A stretch of DNA of 64,000 bases, from the NCBI GenBank assembly GCA_032718865.1, contig JALUTQ010000040.1:1-64000 (forward strand). The letters run 5' to 3'. The notes under the pieces are model-generated. The model was not told the origin of the DNA, did not search any database, and saw only the letters and a list, made by a program, of their open reading frames with translations. Below are positions 20,500 through 32,386 of the stretch, piece after piece. This DNA comes from Tilletia caries (lineage: Eukaryota; Basidiomycota; Exobasidiomycetes; Tilletiales; Tilletiaceae). Positions within the stretch are counted from its first letter, which is position 1, and each line of letters opens with the position of its first letter. A program made the position numbers and the translations under genes.

Positions 20500-20592
20500 T
20501 GCAGGCTGCACTTGCGATGTCCCACCCCCAAACACTACTGTATCATTTTTCCCTGCATCGCAATTCCATTCTCCTGACATAAAAAAAAAGTG
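20500..20592 (+). mobile_element. LINE 3'-end relic with A-tail
   Basis: CTTGCGATGTCCCACCCCCA, a TGTATCATTTTTCCCTGC piece, GCAATTCCATTCTC and then an A9 tail resemble the last 90 bp of the LINE at 12390-12474. The flank directly behind the tail, TTGCCACGTGTTGCCAGCAC, resembles the full LINE's flank. Confidence 0.65.
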
Positions 20593-20916
20593 TTGCCACG
20601 TGTTGCCAGCACACTAACATGAACAAGAACGGCTTTCACACTTCCCCTTTCGAAGACGTCTCTTTTTTCGCTTATGTACTCTAGCGCGCCCGTAGGCCCC
20701 GTAGGGCCTCGCCGACTTGTTAGGTGGAATCACCGTCTGGAGTCTGGACACGCTGGAGCTGGACCACCCGTGTGGTGAGGAGGAAACAAAAGTCCGTGCT
20801 GACGTCACACCCATCATTGTCCCTGTCCTTCCTTCCTTCGCGCAGCCCACCACACACATTGTCGCTGCCTTGTCCCTGCCTTCTTGCTCTTCTGAAGGCT
20901 ACCTCAAGCAGAAATC

Positions 20917-22052
20917 ATGCCAGTCCCTACATTCAAGCTGAACAATGGTGAGTCCGGTGGTTTGCTTTGACGGGGATGGACTGCCGAACTGACGGACATC
21001 GTTATCCAAAGGGGTGGAGATCCCTGCTGTGCAAATGGGTGTCTGGCAAGGTCGTTTCGACGGAGGAACGACCGGCTTAGACGAAGCAGTCGAAGTTGGA
21101 TACCGAGCCTTCGACACCGCCATGGTATGTAAGCGCTCTTTCTTGAAGCTCTCATTGTCCATTGCTGAAAATGTCTTCCCTTCCTCACCAGCTCTACAAG
21201 AACGAAGCTGTAGTTGGACAAGCGATCAGAAACAGCGGTATCCCTCGGTCCGAGTTCTTTGTGACCACCAAGCTTGCGAATGATGACCACCACCGAGTGC
21301 CTGAGGCATTCCAAACTTCTCTCAAGGAGCTCAACCTTGAAGACCCGCTTGATCTTTGGCTGATGCACTGGCCCGGTGGACGGAAAGGCAATGTCTCCTA
21401 CGATGGCCCTCCTGGTGGACCGACTTTCAACGAGTGAGGAGTGAGTTTGCAGGATTTCAACGACGAAATGAAGCTGACATATTTGTTTCCGAACAGGACT
21501 TGGGCAGAGATGGAAAAAGTCTACGACACCAAGCGAGTTCGTGCCATCGGCGTCTCCAACTTCTCCATTCGGACTCTGGAAGAGCTCTTCAAAACCGCGC
21601 GCATCATTCCTGCTGTCAATCAAGTCGAGGGACACCCGTACCTGCCCGACGAGGAGCTGAAGGCCTACTGCGACTCGAAGGGGATCCACCTAACTTACTA
21701 CAGTCCGCTCGGATCCAACGTCGGCGACAGCGTCTCTCCCATCTTGGGTGACAAGGACCTAAAGGCAGTCGCAGAGGCACACAACGTTTCCGTCGGTCAG
21801 ATCGCCCTCAGCTGGGCCGTCCAACGTGGAATCTCTGTGGCGCCACGCAGCACGAACAAGGACCGGATGAAGCAGAATCTGACCTTGGTCCAGCTCAGTG
21901 ACGAGGAAATCGATCGTATCAACAACATCCACAAGTCCGATCCGTCCAGGCACACTCGTCTGTGCAATGTTGCCTGGAACAAGGAAAAAGAAACGGCTGG
22001 TGGCTGGAAACTTGAGAGGCTTGGCTGGGACGTTGGCTTCAAGACAGCGTAG
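20917..22052 (+). CDS. aldo/keto reductase
   Basis: Four exons (20917-20947, 21012-21124, 21192-21433, 21497-22052) splice at GT-AG sites in consistent phase to 313 residues, the usual length of the family. The start MPVPTFKLNNG matches the conserved first strand. The catalytic tetrad is visible: Asp in YRAFDTAM, Tyr in LYKNEAVVGQ, Lys in FFVTTKL and His in LWLMHWPGG. IGVSNFSIRTLEEL and PAVNQVEGHPY are family signatures, and VAPRSTNKDRMKQN near the C-terminus binds NADPH. It should reduce aldehydes or ketones with NADPH in the cytosol; the physiological substrate cannot be told. This is the first intact host gene inward from the telomere, and it lies between pseudogenes. Confidence 0.93.
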
Positions 22053-22389
22053 AAAACCTCACCAATACTCTTTCGCTCGCATGAGCCGTTCAATCCAAAA
22101 CCTCCCACGAGTATTCAGCCTGTGCCAAATTGACAGGATGCGAGGGGATGCGCAACAGCTGCGTCCTCCGTTAGAGGAGGGTGAGAGATACGAGGGAGAT
22201 CTGGAGAAGACATTCATTGGTACCACTAGTACTCACTGTGAATTCAGACTGCAAAGACAATTTCTGCCTAGATTTTCAACTGCATCACACTTCGGGGGAG
22301 GGTGCTCTCAGAAACGTCGTGAGTAGAAAGGGGACGGCCGCTGCGAAGCTCGACACTGCATTACTCACATTCTTTCTAGACAGCCATTC

Positions 22390-23650
22390 CGAGCACAACA
22401 GACGTGCCGCACGAAAGAGGTGTGCAGTCGGCTTCGTTTTCGGCCTGGCGCAGCTTCAGCTTCTTCGAGGTCGGATCTCTCATCTGCGCTCTGGCAACGG
22501 ACAGCGATATGTTATCGTCGGTCAAGCGATTGCCGGATTGGGACTTGCCGCCAGATATTCAGGTGCGCGCGGACTGCTTTCTAGACTTCCACAGGCTTGA
22601 TCGTATAGCTGCTGACATCTTCTTTCTTTCTTTGAATGGCAATCTGCTTCAGGGAGCTCGATCATCATCACCATGATCGCTCCGCTCGGGGTCTAACGCT
22701 TGCTCACCAGTGCCACGGGTGCAGTCTACGGTATCGGGGGCACCATTGGGCCTATCATCGAGGCGCCTTGAAGAGCAAGGCCAGCTGGCGATGGTGCTTC
22801 TGGTTGAACCTGTTCTTCATTCCCTTTCCTCATCGCCGTCTGCCTGCGTCTGCCGACTTGCAAGGGGCAGCACACTCTTCTCCAACGTCTGGCTCGTTTC
22901 AACTGCCTGGGCACCGCCTTGATTCTCTGCTGGGACATCTGCCTGCTCCTTGTCTGCTAGTGAGGCGGCATAACCTACGCCTGGGATGATTCCCGCATCA
23001 TCGATCTTATTATCGGCTTCGTCGTCATCGGACTCGCCTTCTGTGCCGACCAGGTCTACCAGGGTGAACGCGCGACGATCCCACTCCGGATTCTCAAGAA
23101 CCGCACCGTCGGCTTTGGCTCCCTTGTCAAGTTCTGCGTCGCGGCGGCATACGTCTCCCTCCTATACTTCCTGCCCATCTACTTTCAGTCGGTCCAGCGT
23201 AGCAGTGCGATTCGTTCCGGTGTGCAGACCCTGCCTCTCATCATGGCCGTTATCGTCTTTATGACGGCCACGGGAATAATGGTCAGCTCATTGCAGGTAC
23301 CGCCCTGGTGTCGATCGGCAGCGGTATGCTATACCTGCTCAGGCCGGACTTTTCCCAAGCAACATGGGTTGGCCTTCAGCTACTCGCGGGTATTGGACCT
23401 GGTGTGGCATGGAGTGAGTGTCCTTGAACTAACTTGACTCCACTCCTTGTTCTGCACATCTAGTGATCCTGACTTGATTATGACTATAGTTATAGTGCTT
23501 CCATTCATCGCCGCCTCAATTACTCTCGCTCCCGAAGATATCAAGCTCGGCTCGGTCATTGTGATGTTCTTCCAGACGCTCGGCGGCACCATGTCCGTGT
23601 CCATCGCCCAATCGTGTTCAAGAGCAAGTTCCTCCTCTTCCTCCGTGCAA
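22390..23650 (+). pseudogene. MFS multidrug-type transporter, decayed
   Basis: Fragments in three frames follow a fungal DHA-type major facilitator: FFEVGSLICALATDSDM, VIVGQAIAGLGLA, a piece like GTIGPIIE, SWRWCFWLNL, RILKNRTVGFGSLVKFCVA and LLYFLPIYFQSVQRS, then SGVQTLPLIMAVIV. The order matches transmembrane segments 3 to 9 or so. Frame changes and stops occur every 100-200 bp, and the N-terminal motif A region is missing. I infer a dead drug/toxin-efflux-type pump; the substrate is unknown. Confidence 0.8.
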
Positions 23651-23659
23651 TCGTGATTC

Positions 23660-26543
23660 GTGTCAGCACAGTCGACTGCTGATTCGATCTGGCTCGGATG
23701 TAACACTGCGTATACTGCGTCGTTCACCACCGAGCGTTCCGCCGCTGAGAAAGTTCAAGATGACATCGTCGGGGAAGCCTCTGGTAGGAGAGGATGGCGT
23801 TCCTATATCACTGGGAAAGGTGGCGAGTGAAAGCTCTGCTCAATTGTCATCGCTTCAACCAGGAAGGACTTGGCAGACACTCACAGATGGAAAAACGGCT
23901 GGCAGGAAAGAGTCATGATCGCCTGCGCGCAGAAATTAAAAGCTTGAGTTCACGTACATAGTGGCATACATTGCTGTTCATTGTGGCCTATCTAAGCCCC
24001 GAGCCTAGGGTGACCATCGGCGACGGACGATCCGAGAGCGAAGAATATGATGGCACCTGCGCATTGAGAGTGGAGCTGAGGGTAGGAGTAAGGTCAAAGG
24101 GTGAGAAGGAGTAAACTAGCACTGTAAGTTGATGACAGTGAGCATGTTAGGAAGGCTTGGGCAGTCATACTTCCTGCTGACAAAAAGTGATGAACGAAAG
24201 TCAGCGCAAACAGAGATCAAAGCCGTTGTCTGGGAAAGCACTACGTATTTCCTGAGAAAGCCAGAGCCAATCTTCCTTCTCGTGTGTGATCCTTTGTCCA
24301 GGCCCGCAGTCTCTCTTCTAGAAGGCATGTACCGCGGATGAACCCCAGCAATGAATAGTCACGATCGATGAGTGATTGGCGTTGAAGGGACCGATATGTC
24401 GGCACTTGTCGTCCTTCGTCCGTGCTTCGTAGGTGCGACGGAGAGCTGAAGAATTTGCGATGGCGACGCTTGGGTGATATGGTTCCAGTAACGTTTCTCT
24501 TCTGTAAAGATGAGCCTTCGTCTGTGGCTGGAAGGCATCTGCATTTCATTGCGTCCCGCCCTCTTGTCGTCTTGATGCTCTTCCGTTGACGTGACGTTAC
24601 GTTCTTGGCCACTTCCACAACAACCCATCTCCAAATTTCGCGCTCCCTTGGTTCAAAACGAACATCTACAACTGGAAATTCCAGCTCAATCCGAGCTGAG
24701 ATTAACAGACTTCTGTTTCCACTGGATGATCTGAGGCAGCTGAGTGGCTGACCTGTCCCTTCCTTCCTCACAGGCTTACCTCTATCGACTCGTCCTCTCC
24801 CACCTCCAATATCGCGCTTGAATATCAACTCTTTCGAGCTGCTGCACTCTTCCGCATCGTCATCATCGTCGAGGCAAGATGGCCCACCAGATCCAAGCAG
24901 AACCGCTATGATTGATCTACCGCAACAGACACTGCGTTGCGTCGGCCGGAACCACAACCCTTATAGAAAGAACTCAACATTCGCAGAATAGCTAGGTTGA
25001 GCATCCTCGTGGTGAGGAGGAGGGATAAGGAGGGTGCCGTCTTTCACCTGAGTCTCCTGTTCAGCTTTACTTACATTTATTTGGTGTCTCTGTGTGCTTA
25101 ATGCTCTCGCCCACACAGGATCTCGAGATCACAAGTGCTCGATAAACGTCCACAAGGACTTCTAATTCGACCTCGTCGCTCGCGCCATGGATTCCATACT
25201 TTTTCCTCAAGTTCCGACCCGATCGAATTCCGGCACCGTTCTGTCATCTGCGTCCGCACCTACCATTCCTCCAACCTCGCCCTGACTGCTTCCTCCAACT
25301 TACAGTCCGCCTAGACCAACCAAACACGAGCGAGCGCAAGATCTCCGGATCGGCCTGCAGTCTCAGCTCATATTGGGCCTATCACCATGACATGCTCCAT
25401 CCGAGAACGATTCGATTCTTCAGGAGAGCTATACAAAGAGATCCGATCGTAGGATTTCCAGTTCAGTCAGACGCCAGATTTCACAGAAAGCATTCATGTC
25501 CCCGTCGCACAGTCCCACATTAGGACGCCTCAAGCCTTGCAGACGAAGATGCAAACGTTCCAGGACGATCCACATTTGGCTGATTTGCTACCAACCTCAG
25601 CCGCCTTTGTCCACGGCATCTTTGGACTCGTTATCCGCTGTCGGAAAGGCATCATCGAAGAATCCAGCCTCTGCGGCCTGAATTGGTAGCTTTCCCGTCC
25701 AGTAAAGTGGACCCCGTACCAGATGAGCATGTCCAGACTGTCTTTCCTTCTCTCAGCTCAACGGAGACCATACCAATGTTAATGCGACGACCGAAGGGAT
25801 AGCGGTACGACGACTTTGTAGAGGAAGTGCCTTCCGCCCGGTCTCGCGCTCGAGATACGATTGCGGCCGGATCGATCCGCGCAGTTCAGATTCTCGACAG
25901 CCCAGGACTGCGACTTCTCGTTAGCCAAAGGGTTTGTGAAGTAGTATGTGATGATCTGTAACGACTTGCATTCTATCCTCGGGCGGCGTGACTCCTCTTC
26001 AAGCACCACGCACGGAGAATAGAGATTGAACAGTTTGGTTTAGCTATCTCAGAGTCTTCAATCTCTGTCGATATTTGGCATCGATCAAGCCGATGGAGCG
26101 GCTGGAGCAGATGGTAGGCGCTCGAACGTTTTTCTTCCCTGCAGCGTTGCTGTACAGCATCGAAATCCAGCTGCGAGCTCGCGAACGTTTGATTGGTTTT
26201 TCCCTCCCTGAAGAAAAAAAACCACGTTGCACGGAATGTGATGGAACAAGAGCGTGAAGAAAGCAAAGCCAGCAGATGAGAGAAGTTGAAGAAAGGCTCA
26301 GCGATTGGAGGAGTGAACCATTCCTCAGTGAGCGCGGTCATCGCTCGAAGTACGAGCTTGATGCTCTCAGTTTCTGCTTATACATATATACGAGCTGATA
26401 GTTGGCAACGTGATGAATTGCGTACCAGCTGCCGATCGTACAAATAACGTTGTATATGCACGTGGGCCGCTGTCCAGCTCTCGAGAGAGTGGCGGACAAG
26501 ACCGTCACAAGGCGCCGATGTATGCGCAGGACGGGACGGAAAG
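23660..26543. other. long region without a supported gene
   Basis: There are scattered open frames: a minus-strand ORF of 238 codons at 24241-24957, plus-strand protein-like sequence around 25455-25680 (TKMQTFQDDPHLADLLPTS), and a minus-strand piece near 25779-26009. None connects into a consistent exon chain and I recognise none. Probably more decayed genes; one real unknown gene cannot be excluded. Confidence 0.4.
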
Positions 26544-27483
26544 TCAGGCGTCCTCGAAATCGTGATACGAGCGGCCGCTCTCTCGAAGCATCTTTGCATT
26601 GGCTGATGTTTGTTCGTGCGTGGTGAATCGCACAAGGGAAAGGCGGGCATCGGAGTCAGCAGAAGAATTTATCTATTTGCCTTCGCGTGCCCTCGAAGAG
26701 CAACATAAAAGAGGAGGAGCTCACCTTGGGTCAGAGTCTCCGCACGTCCTACCAGCTCGTCCATGTCAAGATTGATCACTTCCGCCGATGCTGCAGCAGC
26801 AACACACCCAGCACCTCCACTAGCCAAGATTGTGGCCTCCGCCGTGGCCGAGTTGTCCTGCAAGCGGGCGAGTCGGTCAGCATTCAAGCGCGATCTAGCT
26901 GCTAGACATCAAAGACGCACCTGGATTGTCTCAAGACAGTCCAAGAGCCGGTCAAGCTGGGTCGCGAGACTATCCTTCAGTGCCTGTATCTTCTGTATGT
27001 GATTGGATCGCAGGTCATCGCTGACCACGTACCAAAGGCATGTAAAAGGGTCAGAGTCAACATCGACTTTGTAACGAGGTGCAGGAAGGCAAATACGTAC
27101 GCTTGCTGCTTCGCTTCCAGACAGAGCGTGTTCGTATCAGATGCCAGCTTTGCTGAGAGCTGCGCAATAATGGAAGGAGTGTAGAGGCATAATTAACATC
27201 GTCAGCTGCTGCGAAGAGCGCATACATGCGGTCCATGGGTGACTCACGGCTTCGACCTGCACCGAGATCTCCTTCCGCTTGGCCACCTGCTTCTTCAGCA
27301 CGATATCTGCACAGTATAATAAGATCAGCTCTCAGTCCGCAGTCCGTCCAGAGCGTAGGTCATAGATTGTGATCGCAACTTTGGGCAGGAGACAAACTCA
27401 CCGCCCAGACGTCGGACGAGGTCAAATTGGTCTTGGGCTCGCGTGGGTTGGCTTGCACTGTCGGATGTCTGAGTGAAGCTCAT
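26544..27483 (-). CDS. unknown 155-residue protein, six exons, partly coiled coil
   Basis: Starting at the ATG at 27483, exons 27483-27402, 27306-27248, 27159-27097, 26992-26921, 26857-26725 and 26602-26544 join in phase and end with TGA. Introns are about 75-120 bp with GT-AG ends. The product begins MSFTQTSDSASQPTRAQDQF and has a probable helical middle (KKQVAKRKEISVQVEALSAK, ALKDSLATQLDRLLDCLETI). The C-terminus is short and polar. No signal peptide or membrane segment is seen. I do not recognise the family. The last intron is the least certain: reading through it gives an alternative end at 26669. Six in-phase introns in a gene this small are good evidence that it is real. Confidence 0.6.
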
Positions 27484-27975
27484 GATGAGATTGTTGAAGA
27501 GAAAGGCTGTGGTGCGCGCTGGGAAATTGCACTGTGGTGGTGGTGGTGTCGGTGAAGGCAGTGTTTCCTGTGTATGCGAGGAGGCGAGGAGGACAACGGG
27601 ATCGAACGCGTCGAAGCTGTAACTCATCGAATTTCAACGTTTTTTCGAGCCCGACAAAAGACACACAGCCTGACAGCTTGCCGCTCTGCATCAAATCACG
27701 TCGTCTCGGTAACATCTGCGAGGCTGTGTGATGATCTTCAGCGTGAAGGCACGCTCCGGAACGCAGAACATGAAGCGGCGCGATGCATTGATCAAGCATG
27801 CTGGAGAATCAATACGCAAAAGCGTTACAATCGTAGTCACTGGAGAACAGGAGGCGGGAGTGGATCTGAAAGAGGGAGCTGGTAAGTTGACAGGTATCAA
27901 GGCCGTCGCAGTGCTGTTTGGAGGAGCGAGTTCGACCGCCAGACAGAGCGGGGTATGTCGGGAGCACGATCAAGG

Positions 27976-28799
27976 CTAACAACCCCTTGATATTTTGCGA
28001 GTACGTCCGGAGTCAAGGCTGTTGTAGGTATCAAGAAGCGTCGGGGTTCCCCAATGTATCATGCTGGCGATGCCGGGGTTCCCAGATTTGGCCATGTCGT
28101 ACACCAACTCACCATGATCCTGCATGAGCATTTCGATGGCATCGGCAATACGAGCGCCCGGCTTAACAATTCGATCGGCATCCGCCCTGGCCTGGTCGTC
28201 CTTCTCGAAGGCCTGTGGTAGAAACAGTGATTCAGAGAAGGAACAAAAAGGCGATGGTACGTGAACAGAGGAGGATCAGACTGACCTTGAGCTCTGGGGC
28301 TGCCTCCGAAAGCTTCTGGCAGGCTTTCTGCGCGTTTCCATCAACTCCGTACGTCCGATTATACACGTTACGAAGTGCGCCCAGATCGGCATAGTTTCCG
28401 AAATGGATAAAGTCCGGATCTTTGGTCAACCTTAAGATCGCCGAGAGAAGAAGGGGGGGGGGGGGAAGAACCGTCAGTTGATGTTGTCTCCTACAAGCAG
28501 GACGAAAGGGGTACATGTACGTACTCGGACGCCATCTGGCTGCGATTGAAGTGTTGGTCGATGGTCATGACGGCCTTGTAAGCAGTGTGGTAGAAAGCAG
28601 CTGTTTTGATGCCTTCTTTCGGCTGATCGAACACATCATACAGGGCAATGAAACCCCGATAAACGGCCTGTGCCGACTTGACAAGTGTGAATAGATCGTC
28701 GGGCTTCGGCGGAGCGGCCAGGTCGGCATTCGTGTCGGCCATCGTGAACGCAGCCAGCGAAGAGAGGAAGATGGTGGTGAGCGTGAGGAGGCGGACCAT
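27976..28799 (-). CDS. small secreted protein of unknown function
   Basis: The ATG at 28799 opens MVRLLTLTTIFLSSLAAFTM, a typical signal peptide with likely cleavage after the next few residues. Exons 28799-28525, 28430-28286 and 28212-27976 join in phase to 218 residues. The mature part is hydrophilic and helical (DDLFTLVKSAQAVYRGFIAL, QKACQKLSEAAPELK, RIADAIEMLMQDHG). Two stretches, DPDFIHFGNYADLGAL and NPGIASMIHWGTPTLL, look like distant repeats of one unit. A GTGAGT inside the last exon could be a further donor, so the C-terminus is less sure. No known family. It is tandem with the 155-residue gene on the same strand, about 490 bp apart. Confidence 0.62.
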
Positions 28800-29429
28800 G
28801 TTGGTGGGACTTGTGTGAAAGAAAAAGGGGGGTTGTTGGGTCTGCACAGTCGAGAAGGAAGATGAACTTGAGCTTGGGTGACGGGGGGGGGAGGGGGGGA
28901 GGGGGGGAGGGGAAAAGAAGGACGGAGAGGGGCTTGCCACCCTCTTTATATATGTTTGTGTACGTCCGGGCGAGCTGTGACAAGGCTGGCAAATAAGGAG
29001 AGAGACAAATGAGTTGTGAGTTGTGACAGGGTAGTGGATATGTGACTTGCGCCAACTGACAACTCACCGTGTGCACTGTAGTCTACACCATATCTACGGC
29101 TGGACGCTGAGCAATTTCGGATATCGTCTTCAGCATAAGGCGCTATACATAACTTACATGATCCCACCGGCCTGGCTTTTGAGCCAGAGTGTTCCCCAGA
29201 CTTTTTGGAGGCCATGGGTTTATAGAAATCAGAATATGAACGGGAAATGAAAGGTAGCAAGAAACCTGCATGCCTAGATGACTGATCACTCACTGATGTT
29301 GCCTAATGCTTGGTATGGATATCTTAGACTCGAATTCTCAACAGATGTGCTCAATGCTGTGACCTGTCAGATGTCGATTGCATACCTAAACAATGGCCCA
29401 GAAGCACAGTCATCCATTCAAATCACATA
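28800..29429. other. no gene seen; upstream region of the secreted-protein gene
   Basis: Contains a G-rich run at about 28880-28915 and otherwise unremarkable sequence. The core promoter of the minus-strand gene should lie in its first part (TATATATG near 28947-28954 is a possible TATA element). Confidence 0.35.
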
Positions 29430-30500
29430 GACGCCCACCGCGCCTTGCTTTCAGGAAATCAGGATAGTTTCGCTACCCTTCGAGCTCTCCGCCATGATTT
29501 TCCACACAACATAGATGATGAGCAGATAGAACTCTCCAAAGTTCAAATGTGTAAATTCACATGTGTATTGCACACCTCATCAGTGACCCACAGACCACAG
29601 GCCACAGTTGATAAATCGACATGGACTGACGCTTACTGCGCCTCGCTCTCAGGGTAGCTTCGCTACCCTTCGAGCTCTCCGCCATGATTTTCAACACAAC
29701 ATAGACGATGAGCAGATAGAACTCTCCAAAGTTCAAATGTGTAAATTCACATGTGTATTGCACACCTCATCAGTGACCCACAGACCAAAGGCCACAGTTG
29801 ATAAATCGACATGGACTGACGCTTACTGCGCCTCGCTCTCAGGGTAGCTTCGCTACCCTTCGAGCTCTCCGCCATGATTTTCCACACAACATAGATGATG
29901 AGCAGATAGAACTCTCCAAAGTTCAAATGTGTAAATTCACATGTGTATTGCACACCTCATCAGTGACCCACAGACCACAGGCCACAGTTGATAAATCGAC
30001 ATGGACTGACGCTTACTGGTTACTGCGCCTCGCTCTCAGGGTAGCTTCGCTACCCTTCGAGCTCTCCGCCATGATTTTCAACACAACATAGACGATGAGC
30101 AGATAGAACTCTCCAAAGTTCAAAGGTGTAAATTCACATGTGTATTGCACACCTCATCAGTGACCCACAGACCAAAGGCCACAGTTGATAAATCGACATG
30201 GACTGACGCTTACTGCGCCTCGCTCTCAGGGTAGCTTCGCTACCCTTCGAGTTCTCCGCCATGATTTTCCACACAAAGTAGATGATGAGTAGATGGAAGA
30301 TAGATCTCCCCAAAGTTGTAAATTGACATGTGTATGTACTTACCTGAATACCTGATCGTTAACCCACGGCCCACGGGCCACAGTACATCGATCAATATAG
30401 ATTGACGCCTATCGCGCCTCGCTCTCAGGGTAGCTTCGCTACCCTTCGAGCTCTCCGCCGTGAGTTGTCACACATGACGTATGTGATGAGCGGATGAGCC
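29430..30500 (+). repeat. 190-bp tandem repeat, six units, each with a GGGTAGC hairpin
   Basis: The motif GGGTAGCTTCGCTACCC (a 7-bp perfect stem with TTC loop) starts at 29652, 29842, 30039, 30229 and 30428. A variant (GGATAGTTTCGCTACCC) is at 29462. Spacings are 190, 190, 197, 190 and 199. Each unit continues TTCGAGCTCTCCGCCATGA, and the rest of the unit is nearly unchanged. Related single motifs occur at about 16530 and 31376. Not a CRISPR: the units have no spacers. Confidence 0.93.
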
Positions 30501-31930
30501 CATGCGCAGATAAGCTGATGAGCACATCAGTATCTCATTCATCTGATAGAATGGCGCTCAGTGTGTGAGTGCATTCGTTCTTGCAAGAGGGTTCTGAGAA
30601 GTCAGAACATAAGCAATGCTGCCCGCGATGATGCATGCAGCAATCAGCATACAGCATGAATGCATATGACAATGGGTCAATATTGTAAGAACTAAGACCA
30701 AGTCCGGTAGAACGTAGGAGATTAAAATAGAAGCAATGAAGCTGCTCAGGACCCCGGACTACCATCTACCAGCAGCAAGAATAAAATCAGAATAGAAAAG
30801 AGCGTAGGAATGTCAGCAGTCAGCACTCAGACAGTCAGACCTCAGTACTCCTAGTCAGTAGTCAGTAGTCAGTAGTCAGTAGTCAGTACTCAGTACTCAG
30901 TAGTCACTAGCAAGGCTCGGCAAGCTACTAGAGTTACCACTTTTCTGCGAAATAGTATAGTCAAGTTATAGTGAGTGGTCACCTCGGCGGGAAATAGTAT
31001 AGTCAAGTGAGATATAGCTACTATAAAAACTAATTCCTGACCTGGGTGCGTACCTTACCAGAGTGTTCCCCTAACTTTTTCGCCTTGTTGAATAACAGGT
31101 CGCTGGGGGCGGGGAGTGGGATTTAAATACAGACTTAGTCAACAAAGTTAAGTACCAGCAACTTACGCCTTGGAACCATAGTGACCTGGCTGTCGGCTGA
31201 AGCCCAGAGGCCAGGGTGTCCCTCAGACTCGATGTGGACCTCAGACCCTTATGACCTGGTAGAGATGTGCGAAGACGTGACTGGGGGCGTCCTCTCCCCC
31301 TCCCCTTTTTCGCGAATCTTTTGTATCAGAAAGGTCACCAAATCTCAGCCCAGCCCGGCTACGCAGAAGCTCAAGGTAGCTTCGCTACCCTTCGTCTGCT
31401 TCGCCATGCGGCTGCGACTTGCGATCGTAGCTACGAGCATCTATATCATTGTCCATGTAACATTTTGAATGTTGATCAAACTTGCGTGAAAAAGGGATTG
31501 AGGAACTTCACACACGTAATCATCCCGCACGGCTGTATCTACCAAGGAAGCAGAAAGCAAAGAATGATATGTCATATGATGGCTTCGCGCAGAGAGAGAC
31601 AATTGACAAACAAGACGGAGAATAGCTGCGAGCGCAATGAAGATAAGATTAAAAAGACTGAGGAGAAAAAAGCGTGAGGCTAATGCAGAAGGAGAGGTTA
31701 GGGGATAGGAAACATAAGCGGCCGGGGAAGCAGACGGAAGGGACGTAGAAGACGGGTGAAGGCTGAGACCGGAGACGAATGGGCAAAGGAATGCCAACAG
31801 AGCTTGATGCGAAGGTAAGGGAATATAGAAGAGGCAAGAGCACAGCAGAAAGAAAGTCAGATCAGGTCAGGTCAGGTCAGGTCAGCCGTCAGGTCAGGTC
31901 AGGTCCAGTGTTGAACATACTATTGGAGTA
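30501..31930. other. no supported gene; simple repeats and AT-rich DNA
   Basis: Holds the heptamer repeat at 30838-30905, AT-rich sequence with GAAATAGTATAGTCAAGT twice (about 30950-31010), a lone copy of the GGTAGCTTCGCTACC hairpin at about 31376, and GGTCA pentamer repeats at about 31862-31905. I see no gene. Confidence 0.5.
30838..30905 (+). repeat. heptamer repeat AGTCAGT
   Basis: About nine tandem units of AGTCAGT, with AGTACTC variants. A shorter run of the same word is found at 35070-35095. Confidence 0.85.
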
Positions 31931-31939
31931 TGGAACCCT

Positions 31940-32345
31940 GGGCGACTTGAGAGAGGAGAAGCACAATGGTGACGCCGAAGGTGGCCACCGACGACGGACA
32001 CATTGACCTCGGCGGGCTTGACGTTGGCAATGTCGAAGTGGAAGGTGGAGGCGCGTGTGATGTCAAAGTTGGTGACCCGTGACACAGAACAGACTGTACG
32101 AAGATATGCAGTGATGAGCACCATTTTTAACTCATGAAGCGTCAGAGCCGTTAGAAGAAGGAGAGGGGGGGTCGGGGGAAAACCCACCGCTTGGGGTCGT
32201 AAAGACTTGAAGACCTCGGCGACGATGGGCACGGTGGAGTTGACGGGGTTGGAGATGACGAGGTGGTGTGCTTTGGGAGCAACCTTGGCAGCGGCTTTGT
32301 CGAGGGAGAGAGCTGTCCGATGGGGCATGGTGAGTGAGGAAAGTC
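31940..32345 (-). pseudogene. malate dehydrogenase fragment
   Basis: Minus-strand pieces AAAKVAPKAHHLVISNPVNS and TVPIVAEVFKSL, then, after an intron-like gap, TNFDITRASTFHFDI and PAEVNVSVVGGHLRR match mitochondrial-type NAD malate dehydrogenase (the ISNPVNSTVPI and VVGGHSG regions). The catalytic His within GGHSG is kept but the frame is lost right after. Both ends of the enzyme are missing. A 787-bp MITE sits directly on the upstream side. Confidence 0.78.
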
Positions 32346-32386
32346 AGTCTACTCATCTTGACGACGTCGACCGGATTCATAAGAGC

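Noticed and set aside
24241..24957. 238-codon minus-strand ORF as a gene
   Set aside because: No recognisable domain, low-quality composition and no supporting exon structure; left inside a region marked as unresolved.
29430..30500. Regular repeats that could be read as a CRISPR array
   Set aside because: The whole 190-bp unit repeats without unique spacers, and the organism is a eukaryote.
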